A stretch of DNA of 64,000 nt from Nitrospirota bacterium (lineage in GTDB: Bacteria > Nitrospirota > Leptospirillia > Leptospirillales > Leptospirillaceae): positions 1 through 64,000 of the forward strand of contig DAHVAL010000005.1 in the NCBI GenBank assembly GCA_027314645.1, in the 5' to 3' direction. Shown in pieces: positions 43,621-51,840 of the stretch. Both the position numbers and the translations under genes were made by a program. The notes under the pieces are model-generated. The model had not been told where the DNA came from and ran no database searches. It saw nothing but the letters and a program-made list of their open reading frames with translations. The stretch's first letter is position 1; the number at the start of each line of letters is the position of its first letter.

Positions 43621-44766
43621 ATGAAGAAACAATACCTCTTGGCTCCCGGTCCCACTCCCGTTCCTCCGGAGGTTCTTCTGGCGATGTCCGCGCCAATGAT
43701 TCACCATCGTTCCCCCGATTTTATTCCTGTCATCCAGAAGGTGCGGTCCGGACTCAAGTGGCTTTTCCAAACGAAACAGGAAGTGATTACCGTCGCTGGA
43801 AGCGGGACGGCAGGCATGGAAGCCTCCATGACGAATTTTTTGAGTCCTGGAGATAAGGTCATCGCGGTCAATGGAGGAAAATTTGGGGAGCGCTGGCTCA
43901 AGATCGCCAAAGCCTACGGAATTACGGCGATTGAAGTCTCGGTCCCTTGGGGTGATTCGGTCGATGTGTCTCACGTCGAGAGGATTTTATCGGAAGACCC
44001 TTCCATCAAGGCTGTGTATGTTCAGGCGAGCGAAACCTCGACGGGGGTCTGGCATGATATCGAGTCATTGGCGCGCATCACCGCCGGCCGTGAGAAGACA
44101 ATCCTTGTGGTCGATGCCATCACCGCCCTTGGAGTGGTCAATATTCCGATGGATCAGTGGGGGATCGATGTCCTGATCACCGGATCTCAAAAAGCCCTCA
44201 TGCTACCTCCGGGCCTTGCCTGCATCGGGGTGTCGGAAAAAGCATGGAGCTTGAACCAAGCCTCGAAATGCCCAAAATTCTACCTCGACCTTAAGCGCGA
44301 AAAAGACAATATTCTTAAAGATTCAAATGCCTGGACACCTGCAGTTTCTCTATGGATCGGGCTGGAAAAGGCTCTCGAATTGATGCAAAAGGAGGGGCTC
44401 GAGAACGTGTTCGCGCGCCATCGGCTCTTGGCTCGGGCGACCAGGGAAGGGGTCAAGGGATTCGGTCTCTCCATTTTTGCCCGCCAAACTCCTTCAGATG
44501 CTCTGACAGCGATAGTTGCTCCGGAAGGGTTCGATGGGGAGGCGATCTATAAGAACCTTCGAAGCCAGTATGGGATCACTGGCGCCGGAGGACAGGACCA
44601 ACTCAAGGGGAAGGTGTTCCGTGTCTCCCACATGGGGTACGCCGACACTTTTGATGTGATCACTGCAATCAGCGGGATTGAAATGGTCCTGGCCCGCATG
44701 GGCTATAAAAGCGCTCCATTGGGTGCCGGTGTCGCAAGGGCTCAGGAAGTTTTGATTCAAGGATAA
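43621..44766 (+). CDS. Class V aminotransferase (serine-pyruvate / serine-glyoxylate type)
   Basis: PLP enzyme of 381 residues of the alanine-glyoxylate/serine-pyruvate aminotransferase family. LAPGPTPVPPEVL, VAGSGTAGMEA, VQASETSTGVWHD, VVDAITALGV (PLP Asp) and TGSQKALMLPPGLA (Schiff-base Lys) are intact. ATG 43621 with AAGGAG upstream. It lies directly before serA on the same strand, which suggests it supplies the transamination step of serine synthesis or serine-glyoxylate exchange; serC and serB are not in the window. Confidence 0.9.
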   Translation: MKKQYLLAPGPTPVPPEVLLAMSAPMIHHRSPDFIPVIQKVRSGLKWLFQTKQEVITVAGSGTAGMEASMTNFLSPGDKVIAVNGGKFGERWLKIAKAYGITAIEVSVPWGDSVDVSHVERILSEDPSIKAVYVQASETSTGVWHDIESLARITAGREKTILVVDAITALGVVNIPMDQWGIDVLITGSQKALMLPPGLACIGVSEKAWSLNQASKCPKFYLDLKREKDNILKDSNAWTPAVSLWIGLEKALELMQKEGLENVFARHRLLARATREGVKGFGLSIFARQTPSDALTAIVAPEGFDGEAIYKNLRSQYGITGAGGQDQLKGKVFRVSHMGYADTFDVITAISGIEMVLARMGYKSAPLGAGVARAQEVLIQG

Positions 44767-44834
44767 TAGGTTTCGGTGCAGGGGCCTTTTTGCCGAATCA
44801 ACCAAAAATTGACATGTCGACTGCGGAGGGTGTG

Positions 44835-46445
44835 TTGAGTACAGGGCCAGTCCGGATTCTTGTAAGCGACCCAATTTCAGAGGAAGGTCTGGATATCTTC
44901 AGGAATGCGGGCTTTGAAGTCACGGTAAAGACGAAGTTGTCCCCTGAAGAGCTTAAAAAAGAGCTGGCCTCTTATGATGGGTTGGTAATCCGTAGCGGGA
45001 CAAAGGTCACTGCTGATGTCCTCGAGGGGGCGACCCGACTTAAAGTGATAGGCCGTGCCGGTGCCGGCTTGGACAACGTGGATCTGACCGCTGCGACAAA
45101 CCGGGGGATCGTCGTGATGAATACCCCCGGGGGCAATACCATTACAACGGCAGAGCATACGGTGTCGATGATGATGTCCATGGTTCGGAAGATTCCCCAG
45201 GCCAATGCGTCGAACCGGGCCGGGAAATGGGAAAAGTCAAAATTCATGGGGATGGAGTTGTCCCACAAGACCCTTGGAATTCTCGGAATGGGAAAGATCG
45301 GATCCCATGTCGCGCATGTCGCTCAAGGGTTATTGATGAACGTGGTGGCGTACGATCCCTTCCTGACTCCGGAAATGGCTGAAAAACAGGGGGTGACCCC
45401 TGTGTCTTTGGAAGAGCTTTTCACCCGCTCGGACGTGATTACCGTTCATACTCCCCTGACGCCTGAAACCACCAACCTCATTTCCCGTTCCACCATTGAA
45501 AAAATGAAGAAGGGGGTTTATATCGTCAACTGCGCTCGTGGGGGTGTGGTCAATGAAGAGGACCTTGCCGAAGCACTGAAAAGCGGTCAGGTGGCGGGTG
45601 CGGCCTTCGATGTTTTTACCCAGGAACCTCCTTCACCGGACCATCCGCTTCTGAAAATCGATTCCTTCATTTCCACCCCCCATATCGGTGCGGCGACCAA
45701 GGAAGCCCAGGAAAACGTCGCCTTGGCAGTGGCGGATCAGATGGTCGACTACCTTGCCAGGGGCATCATTCGATACGCGGCCAATCTTCCCTCCATCCCG
45801 CCTGAGGATGCTGGTCGGGTTGCTCCGTACCAACACCTGGCCGAAGTGATGGGGTCCATCCTTTCCCAGATCGCAAAGGAGCCGATTTCAAAAATTTCGG
45901 TCGAATTCAGTGGAGAGGCCGCCTCACTTCCGACATCCATCATCACAATTTCCGCACTCAAGGGCATTCTTTCCCCCATTCTTGATACAAGAGTGAACGA
46001 AGTAAACGCTCCGATGCTTGCGAAGGAGAGGGGACTTGAGGTGGTCGAGTCGAAGTCCACCCAGCAAGGCGATTACGTGGGCCTTTTAACGCTGCGCGCG
46101 ACGACGGCCCATGGAGTTCACCACATCGCCGGGTCAATTTTCCAGAAGAAGGATTTTCGAATCGTGTCCTTGGACAATCTTCCGGTCGAGGTGATTCCTG
46201 ATCCGGTCATGCTCTATTTAACCAATCAGGATCAGCCTGGCGTCGTCGGACTTGTTGGGACCCTTCTCGGATCTCATGGAGTCAATATCTCGAGAATGCA
46301 ATTCGGGAGGGATCATCCAGGCGGAAAGGCCCTTTCCATGATCGGACTCGATACCGAACCGGCGATGTCTGTCATCGAGGAAATTCGTAAAAATTCGAAG
46401 GTGATCTCCCTTAAGCTTCTTCGAATCCCGTCTCTCATGAGATAG
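44835..46445 (+). CDS. serA: D-3-phosphoglycerate dehydrogenase
   Basis: First enzyme of serine synthesis, about 536 residues, long form. Begins VRILVSDPISEEGLDIF, NAD site LGILGMGKIGSHVAHVAQGL, catalytic Arg in NCARGGVVNEEDL, Glu in FTQEPPSPDHPLL and His in STPHIGAATKEA, then an ASB domain and a C-terminal ACT domain (LTNQDQPGVVGLVGTLLG), the serine-binding site in feedback-regulated forms. TTG 44835 is chosen because GGAGG lies 5 bases upstream and the product then starts where relatives do; ATG 44814 and TTG 44790 are alternatives. Confidence 0.95.
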   Translation: MSTGPVRILVSDPISEEGLDIFRNAGFEVTVKTKLSPEELKKELASYDGLVIRSGTKVTADVLEGATRLKVIGRAGAGLDNVDLTAATNRGIVVMNTPGGNTITTAEHTVSMMMSMVRKIPQANASNRAGKWEKSKFMGMELSHKTLGILGMGKIGSHVAHVAQGLLMNVVAYDPFLTPEMAEKQGVTPVSLEELFTRSDVITVHTPLTPETTNLISRSTIEKMKKGVYIVNCARGGVVNEEDLAEALKSGQVAGAAFDVFTQEPPSPDHPLLKIDSFISTPHIGAATKEAQENVALAVADQMVDYLARGIIRYAANLPSIPPEDAGRVAPYQHLAEVMGSILSQIAKEPISKISVEFSGEAASLPTSIITISALKGILSPILDTRVNEVNAPMLAKERGLEVVESKSTQQGDYVGLLTLRATTAHGVHHIAGSIFQKKDFRIVSLDNLPVEVIPDPVMLYLTNQDQPGVVGLVGTLLGSHGVNISRMQFGRDHPGGKALSMIGLDTEPAMSVIEEIRKNSKVISLKLLRIPSLMR

Positions 46446-46461
46446 CAGGTCTCCGAGGTCG

Positions 46462-47793
46462 ATGGACAAGAGAAAAAAAGGGTCCGAAGCATCCCTTCGG
46501 ACCCCATCGAAGACGACTCCAACAGGTGTTGCGCCCGTGTTTTCCCAGGCCGCCCGGTTTCGGCGCGACACGACCGATCGGTTGCTCAATCTCTTCTCCC
46601 TTTGGGGATATCGGGAAATTATTCTCCCTTCCTTTGAGTATCTGGACGCAATTTCTCCAGGGATTGATCCAGGTCTCTTGACGAAGCTTTATTTGATGCA
46701 GGATCGTGGCTCGGGACAAGTCCTGGTGCTTCGGCCCGATGCAACGGCCCAGATTGCTCGATTGACCACCCAGTCCTTTAGGGATCATCAGCTTCCTCTG
46801 AGATTTTGCTATAGCACCTCGGTCTTTCGTGACGAAAACCATCCGGCATCCCTTCACCGGGAACTCCAGCAGACGGGGTTGGAGCTTCTTGGGGATTCCT
46901 CTGTCGCCGCAGATGCAGAAATTTTGGAGCTTTGCCTGTCCGGAACGAAAATATTTCCCTTAAAAAACCCGCTCCTTGTTCTTTCCCATGCGGGATTTCA
47001 GGAAGCCATTCTGCGGTTATGGACAACCGATCCCTCAGCATTGAGGGAGCTGCGCCCTGTTTTTCATTCCCGAAACCCGGATCGCATGCTTTCAATGCTT
47101 CCAATGCCAAGAAAAAATTCTGCCAAATTTATTTCGAGAATGATGGAAGGGACATATTCGGTCCGCGACGCAAGGTCGGAGTTAAATTCGCTTCGATCCG
47201 AGGAAGGCTCCGCATTGTCGGAGGATTTAAATCGCTTCCTTTCCCTTCTGGAGTCGATCGATCAGTCTCCCCATGGAAAATCGATTCGCGTTGACTTTGC
47301 CTTAACCCCACCCGGACCTTATTATTCCGGGATGTTTTTTCAGGTGTATGGGGAAGAGTCTCCCACGCATCTGGCCTCCGGAGGGCGTTATGATCGCTTG
47401 GGCAAATCGTTTGGGCACGAGATCCCTGCCGTGGGGTTTGCCTACCATATCACGCATATCGAGGAAGCAATCAGAAAGCGTGAAATGCCGCAAGAAAAAC
47501 CGGTCCTCGTTTTGGCCTGCTACAGACCAGACGAGTATGTGGCGGTTGAGAAGTTTGCACAGGCTCTTCGCCTGGAAGAATGCCCCGTCATGACCGCTCC
47601 GGATCCCTCCACGATGAGCGGAGCCTCCCTTTCGCCTTCCGAAATTCTTTCGGAACATCGAGAGATTGCGGCGATCGTTTTTTTTGACCCGCTCAAGAAA
47701 CAGTGGGCTCTTATCGGGCGAAAGAAGACCATTCGAACCGCTTCGACGCTTTCCGAGATCTCTGCGGCGATCCTCTCCGGCGAAATCCGGTGA
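46462..47793 (+). CDS. hisZ: ATP phosphoribosyltransferase regulatory subunit
   Basis: HisRS paralogue of 443 residues that partners the short form of HisG in histidine synthesis. Class II synthetase-like core: motif 2 region FCYSTSVFRDENHPASLHRELQQ and motif 3-like LASGGRYDRLGKSFGHEIPAVGFAY. The canonical HisRS histidine-binding blocks and anticodon domain are not clear, which favours HisZ. hisG is not in the window. Starts 16 bases after serA. Confidence 0.85.
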   Translation: MDKRKKGSEASLRTPSKTTPTGVAPVFSQAARFRRDTTDRLLNLFSLWGYREIILPSFEYLDAISPGIDPGLLTKLYLMQDRGSGQVLVLRPDATAQIARLTTQSFRDHQLPLRFCYSTSVFRDENHPASLHRELQQTGLELLGDSSVAADAEILELCLSGTKIFPLKNPLLVLSHAGFQEAILRLWTTDPSALRELRPVFHSRNPDRMLSMLPMPRKNSAKFISRMMEGTYSVRDARSELNSLRSEEGSALSEDLNRFLSLLESIDQSPHGKSIRVDFALTPPGPYYSGMFFQVYGEESPTHLASGGRYDRLGKSFGHEIPAVGFAYHITHIEEAIRKREMPQEKPVLVLACYRPDEYVAVEKFAQALRLEECPVMTAPDPSTMSGASLSPSEILSEHREIAAIVFFDPLKKQWALIGRKKTIRTASTLSEISAAILSGEIR

Positions 47794-47800
47794 TGTGTCC

Positions 47801-49192
47801 ATGAAACCCCGTTCGCAAAACGCTTCCCGTAAGAATCTTCCTCAAACCATCGAGGCGGAAAAATCCCTCCTTGGATCGATTCTTCTCAACAATGAAGTTC
47901 TGATCACCATCGGAGACATGGTTCAGGACGAGGATTTCCTCCTCGAGTCCAATCGCCGGATCTATATGGCGATGAAAGAGATGGCCGATCTCCACATTCC
48001 GATAGACAGCCTCACCCTTTCGGATTTTCTGGTAAAGAAAGAGTGGGCAGGCATCACTGGAGCCCCGGAAAACATCTATGAACTCTCCGAGATTGTACCG
48101 ACTGCGGCCAATGCGATTCACTACGCCCGCTTGATTGTTGAAAAAGGGATATTCAGGAAGCTTATCCTGGTTTCGGAGGAAATCGCTCAAAAAGGGTACG
48201 ATTCAACCCTCGACCCCGACGAAATCCTGGACTATGCGGAAAGAAAGATCATGGATGTGGGCGCTCGCCGCTCTCGTTCAGAATTTGTCCAGATCGGCGA
48301 TCTTTCTTACCTGGATTCTCAGTTCAAACGGTTGGAAGATTTGAAAAACCGGGAAGTCAAGGATATTGTGACCGGGCTTCCAAGCGGATTTGTCGATCTC
48401 GATCATCTGACGACAGGATTCAATCCTTCCGAATTGATTATTGTGGCGGGCCGGCCTGCGATGGGAAAGACGGCGTTTGTCCTTTCGATCGCCCAGCATA
48501 TTGCCTTCGACCTTCGAAAGCCTGTAGGGATCTTCAGTCTGGAAATGCCGAAAGAGCAACTGTTTTTACGACTCATCAGCTCGCAGGCCCGAGTCAATTC
48601 AAAAAATCTTCGGACCGGCCACCTGAATTCGGAAGAATGGGACAGCGTCATGCAGGCCTTTGGAGACGCCAGCGAGGTTCCAATTTTTATTGACGACTCC
48701 GGGGATCTGACGATCTTCGAACTTCGGACACGTGCTCGGCGGCTCAAAAAGCAAAAAAAAGACCTGGCCCTCATAGCCGTCGATTATCTCCAGCTTGTGA
48801 AGGGCTCTCAACGGACCGATAATCGTGAACAGGAAATTTCAGAAATCTCGCGATCCCTCAAGGCATTAGCCAAGGAACTCAACATTCCTATCATCGCGCT
48901 CGCCCAGCTTTCCCGTGCGGTTGAAAATCGTCCCGGTCTCAAAAAACCAACCTTGTCGGATTTAAGGGAATCGGGGGCGATCGAGCAGGATGCCGATATT
49001 GTCATTTTCATTTACAGAGACGAAGTTTATCATCCGGACAATCTGGACTCTAAAGGAAAGGCCGAGGTTATCATCGGAAAACAGCGAAACGGACCCATCG
49101 GCTCGATCATGCTGTCCTTTCAGGGGTACTGCACCCGTTTTGAGAATCTTGCGGTCGGATACGATGACATCGGCCCGGAGGGATTTGGATGA
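47801..49192 (+). CDS. dnaB: Replicative DNA helicase
   Basis: Hexameric DnaB helicase of 463 residues. N-terminal primase-binding domain (about 15-115, LPQTIEAEKSLLGSILL), then the RecA-like motor with Walker A GRPAMGKTAF near 219-228, FSLEMPKEQL, Walker B LIAVDYLQLVKG, the IPIIALAQLSRAVENR and LRESGAIEQDADIV motifs. ATG 47801, 8 bases after hisZ; the frame open from 47666 overlaps hisZ and is not used. No rplI upstream, unlike many bacteria. Confidence 0.97.
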   Translation: MKPRSQNASRKNLPQTIEAEKSLLGSILLNNEVLITIGDMVQDEDFLLESNRRIYMAMKEMADLHIPIDSLTLSDFLVKKEWAGITGAPENIYELSEIVPTAANAIHYARLIVEKGIFRKLILVSEEIAQKGYDSTLDPDEILDYAERKIMDVGARRSRSEFVQIGDLSYLDSQFKRLEDLKNREVKDIVTGLPSGFVDLDHLTTGFNPSELIIVAGRPAMGKTAFVLSIAQHIAFDLRKPVGIFSLEMPKEQLFLRLISSQARVNSKNLRTGHLNSEEWDSVMQAFGDASEVPIFIDDSGDLTIFELRTRARRLKKQKKDLALIAVDYLQLVKGSQRTDNREQEISEISRSLKALAKELNIPIIALAQLSRAVENRPGLKKPTLSDLRESGAIEQDADIVIFIYRDEVYHPDNLDSKGKAEVIIGKQRNGPIGSIMLSFQGYCTRFENLAVGYDDIGPEGFG

Positions 49193-49680
49193 ACATATTG
49201 CTCGTCCGACACGCCGAAGCGGAGGATGATCCATTTCCGGAGGTGCTTCGGCCGCTGACCCAAAGGGGAAGGAAATCGGCACGGGGCCTGGCAAAGAAAA
49301 TTCTTTCGATGGATCTTCAAATCGACAACATTGTTTCCAGCCCCCTGACCCGGGCTGTTCAAACGTCGGAAATCCTGCTTCAAGCATTTCGAAAACATCA
49401 TTCGGTCCGTCATGTGGAATGTCGGATGGAATTGGCCTCGGACTTTCTTCCGGATTCCTTTGCACGCGAAACGTTTTTTTCTTTTTTGTCAGACTATTTT
49501 CCCGGCACGCTACTCCTTGTCGGCCACGAACCCGAACTCTTGACTCTGGCCCATTGGATCTCACCTGAAAAATTCCCTAAAAACAATGGATCAGGGCTCA
49601 GAAAAGCCAATGCCCTTTTTTTTGAATGGGACCCGGGGAGTGGGGGACATTTTCATGGACGGATCTCCCCGATCAACTAA
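49189..49680 (+). CDS. sixA: SixA-type phosphohistidine phosphatase
   Basis: Small histidine phosphatase of 163 residues. RHG-like RHAEAED (H8) with VSSPLTRAVQTSEIL and the second His in LLVGHEPEL. SixA removes phosphate from histidine-phosphotransfer proteins in E. coli. Overlaps the dnaB stop by 4 bases, an unusual pairing. Confidence 0.88.
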   Translation: MNILLVRHAEAEDDPFPEVLRPLTQRGRKSARGLAKKILSMDLQIDNIVSSPLTRAVQTSEILLQAFRKHHSVRHVECRMELASDFLPDSFARETFFSFLSDYFPGTLLLVGHEPELLTLAHWISPEKFPKNNGSGLRKANALFFEWDPGSGGHFHGRISPIN

Positions 49681-49794
49681 TCTGGTCAGCCCTTTAAACA
49701 CGCCGAAAAAACCCGATTCCCCATCTTGCAATTTGACGATTTTAGGTGTATACATTGATCGATCAAGACAATGGGTGCGGGGACCATGTGCCAT
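49591..49794 (-). CDS. Possible small protein (67 aa), antisense to the sixA end
   Basis: Unrecognised. AAGGAG (49801-49806 on the minus strand) is 6 bases before ATG 49794. The first ~40 residues (THCLDRSMYTPKIVKLQDGESGFFGVF with preceding residues) lie in the intergenic region, and the last ~30 are antisense to sixA. The good site argues for translation; the antisense overlap and lack of homology argue against. Treat as speculative. Confidence 0.25.
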   Translation of the reverse strand: MAHGPRTHCLDRSMYTPKIVKLQDGESGFFGVFKGLTRLVDRGDPSMKMSPTPRVPFKKKGIGFSEP

Positions 49795-49921
49795 AATTAA
49801 CTCCTTCATGCTTTTTGTGTAGAAGGTTCCCTTGCGCTGCCCGTTAGTCGATGTGTAGGTATCGATCTGTTCCGTGGGTATCCTAGGACCCTGGGCAGAC
49901 CTTCCGAAGGAGGACACTTTG

Positions 49922-51070
49922 TTGCACAAAGGACAGCAGGGCAAAAAGATGACAGAAATGACGTCTCCGAAAAAAGCATTGGTGGCTCTTGGAGTCACGG
50001 CAGGTCTGCTTGTCGGAATGGCTGGTCATGCGGGGGCGGCAAGCGTTTCAACCATCGCTGGCGCCTTCCATGAGCGCGGCGCGGTGGACGGAACCGGAAA
50101 CCAGGTCCGTTTCGCATTTATCCAGGGCATAGTTGCCGCTCCGGATGGAACGCTCTATGTGGCCGACTCAGGAAACGACATGATCCGGAAGGTGAATCTG
50201 ACCGGGGGATCTGCCAAAGTCGTCACCATCGCTGGCGCCGATCATCATGCGCGGTGGCGTGATGGGGTCGGAACGGCGGCTCGTTTCAACAATCCAGAAG
50301 GGCTCGCCATTTCTCCGGATGGGAAAACCCTTTACGTTGCCGATTCCAGAAACAACAGAATCCGAAAGATGGACCTTGCGTCAAATGCCGTGGGGACCAT
50401 TGCCGGCCGGGCATTTCCGGGATCGAACGATGGAGTGGGAACTTCAGCTGGGTTTAACAGCCCAAAGGGGCTTGCTATTTCGCCAGATGGAAAGACCCTT
50501 TATGTCTCGGATACCGGCAACAACATGATCCGGAAGCTTGATGTCGCAACTGGAACCGTGTCAACCGTTGCCGGCAAGGGCGCCTTGTCCTGGGGATCCG
50601 ATGACGGCATCGGAATTGCCGCCAGCTTTAGAGAGCCCCGTGGCTTGGCCATTACTCCGGACGGATCGATTCTTTACGTTGCCGATACGACCAACAACTT
50701 GATCCGGAAGATTATTCTTGCCACAAATGCTGTTTCAACGCTTGCCGGTCACCCCGGTTTTCCTGGGACGGAAGATGGGGCAGGAAGTTCCGCCTTTTTC
50801 AATCAGCCTGTTTCCATCGCGCTAAGCGGAAACACCCTTTTCGTGGGTGACTCCTCCAATGCCGCAATTCGGGCGATTGATCTTTCCAGCAATGCCGTTA
50901 CAACCGTCGCTGGTGCGATGAAATATACCGGTGGTATTCCCGTTTCCGGAAAGACCGACGGAGATATCTCGGAAGCCCAATTCCAGTATACAGGAGCGAT
51001 GGTATTTGCGAATGGAGTCCTTTACATTTCGGATACCTCGGCGCAAACAATCCGGATGCTCAAATTGTAA
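49922..51070 (+). CDS. Exported NHL-repeat beta-propeller protein
   Basis: About 382 residues: signal peptide (KKALVALGVTAGLLVGMAGHAGA) and then five or six NHL repeats that fill the protein. The repeat unit is ~55 residues with recurring blocks: DGVGTAARFNNPEGLAISPD, GKTLYVADSRNNRIRKMDL and a TIAG linker, seen at about 60, 115, 170, 225 and 280. NHL propellers bind proteins, RNA or ligands; in the periplasm or outside the cell the partner is unknown. TTG 49922 has AAGGAGG 8 bases upstream; ATG 49949 is an alternative. Single gene with its own terminator. Confidence 0.88.
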   Translation: MHKGQQGKKMTEMTSPKKALVALGVTAGLLVGMAGHAGAASVSTIAGAFHERGAVDGTGNQVRFAFIQGIVAAPDGTLYVADSGNDMIRKVNLTGGSAKVVTIAGADHHARWRDGVGTAARFNNPEGLAISPDGKTLYVADSRNNRIRKMDLASNAVGTIAGRAFPGSNDGVGTSAGFNSPKGLAISPDGKTLYVSDTGNNMIRKLDVATGTVSTVAGKGALSWGSDDGIGIAASFREPRGLAITPDGSILYVADTTNNLIRKIILATNAVSTLAGHPGFPGTEDGAGSSAFFNQPVSIALSGNTLFVGDSSNAAIRAIDLSSNAVTTVAGAMKYTGGIPVSGKTDGDISEAQFQYTGAMVFANGVLYISDTSAQTIRMLKL

Positions 51071-51100
51071 AAAAGGCACTCCGCACTCAAAGATCTTAAA

Positions 51101-51127
51101 AGGGAGCCGAAAGGCTCCCTTTTTTTT
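51101..51127 (+). terminator. Intrinsic terminator after the NHL-repeat gene
   Basis: GGGAGCC-GAAA-GGCTCCC stem-loop at 51102-51119 followed by eight T and preceded by AAAA. It uses the same GAAA tetraloop as the csp terminator. Confidence 0.92.
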
Positions 51128-51216
51128 ATGCGGCGTTTTCTGGGTAACTGAATTTCATGATTGATTTTCTGTTTTCTGATTATCCCTGTCTTCTATTGTA
51201 AATACTTCTTTTATGG

Positions 51217-51243
51217 TTGACTTCTCGAAAATGGCTCTATAAT
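51217..51243 (+). promoter_or_regulatory. Putative promoter of the ORF6N gene
   Basis: TTGACT at 51217-51222 and a perfect TATAAT at 51238-51243. The spacer is 15 bases, shorter than optimal. Located about 48 bases before the ORF6N start. Confidence 0.45.
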
Positions 51244-51290
51244 CTTAACCCATACTTCCTGATTGAAATACTTTTAAACAAGAGAAGTTC

Positions 51291-51632
51291 ATGGCCGAAT
51301 CCCATCCTCCCATTCCGGTCGAATCCATCGCCTCCCGAATCTTCCTCATCCGCGGTCAGAAAGTCATGCTGGATTCCGACCTAGCTGAACTGTACGGGGT
51401 TTCCACCAGTCGTTTGAATGAGCAGGTTCGCAGAAACATCGACCGTTTCCCGAACGATTTCATGTTTCAGATGACAGACTTGGAATTTTCGAACTTGAAA
51501 TCGCAAATTGCGACATCAAGTTGGGGCGGCCGCCGGAAACTCCCGCTGGTGTTCAACGAATGGGACGGGGTTACAGCTTTGACGTGCTCCGGTCCCGGAT
51601 CCTCTTCGTACGGCATGGAGCTCATAAGATGA
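51291..51632 (+). pseudogene. Truncated ORF6N-domain protein (phage/mobile-element type)
   Basis: The N-terminal ~95 residues are a good ORF6N DNA-binding domain: IRGQKVMLDSDLAELYGVS, LNEQVRRNIDRFPNDFMFQM, FSNLKSQIATSSWGGRRKLP. Relatives continue VFTEQGVAMLSSVLNS and carry a further 80 or more residues. Here the frame reads VFNEWDGVTAL and then an unrelated tail to a stop at 51632. One frame over, DVLRSRIL partly resembles the missing SSVLRS block, suggesting an indel near 51560. ORF6N proteins occur in prophages and as orphan genes linked to toxin-antitoxin-like loci. Confidence 0.6.
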
Positions 51633-51802
51633 ACCCATTCAGGAGGCCAGGCTTTCCAAAAAAGCCTGTTCTTGAGGACGATGGAATGGATTACAGGTTA
51701 ACATCCTACGGGATGTCATCAACAGAATTCGAACCGGAGGAAATCAGTCTTGGAGTGGATACATCAACACTCCTGGACCTGATCGAGAAAGGGGAAGTCT
51801 GA
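51629..51802 (+). CDS. Possible small protein (57 aa)
   Basis: Unrecognised. ATG 51629 with GGAG 8 bases upstream overlaps the end of the truncated ORF6N gene by 4 bases. The product is acidic toward the end (DYRLTSYGMSSTEFEPEEIS, LLDLIEKGEV) with no membrane segment. It could be an independent gene or the displaced tail of the broken ORF6N gene. Confidence 0.3.
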   Translation: MNPFRRPGFPKKPVLEDDGMDYRLTSYGMSSTEFEPEEISLGVDTSTLLDLIEKGEV

Positions 51803-51840
51803 TTCGAAATCAATCACAGAATTCAGATACCCCTTTTTCT

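Noticed and set aside
50270-50900. DNA direct repeats in the NHL gene as a possible mobile or CRISPR-like array
   Set aside because: They are the coding repeats of the beta-propeller, in frame and degenerate at third positions.
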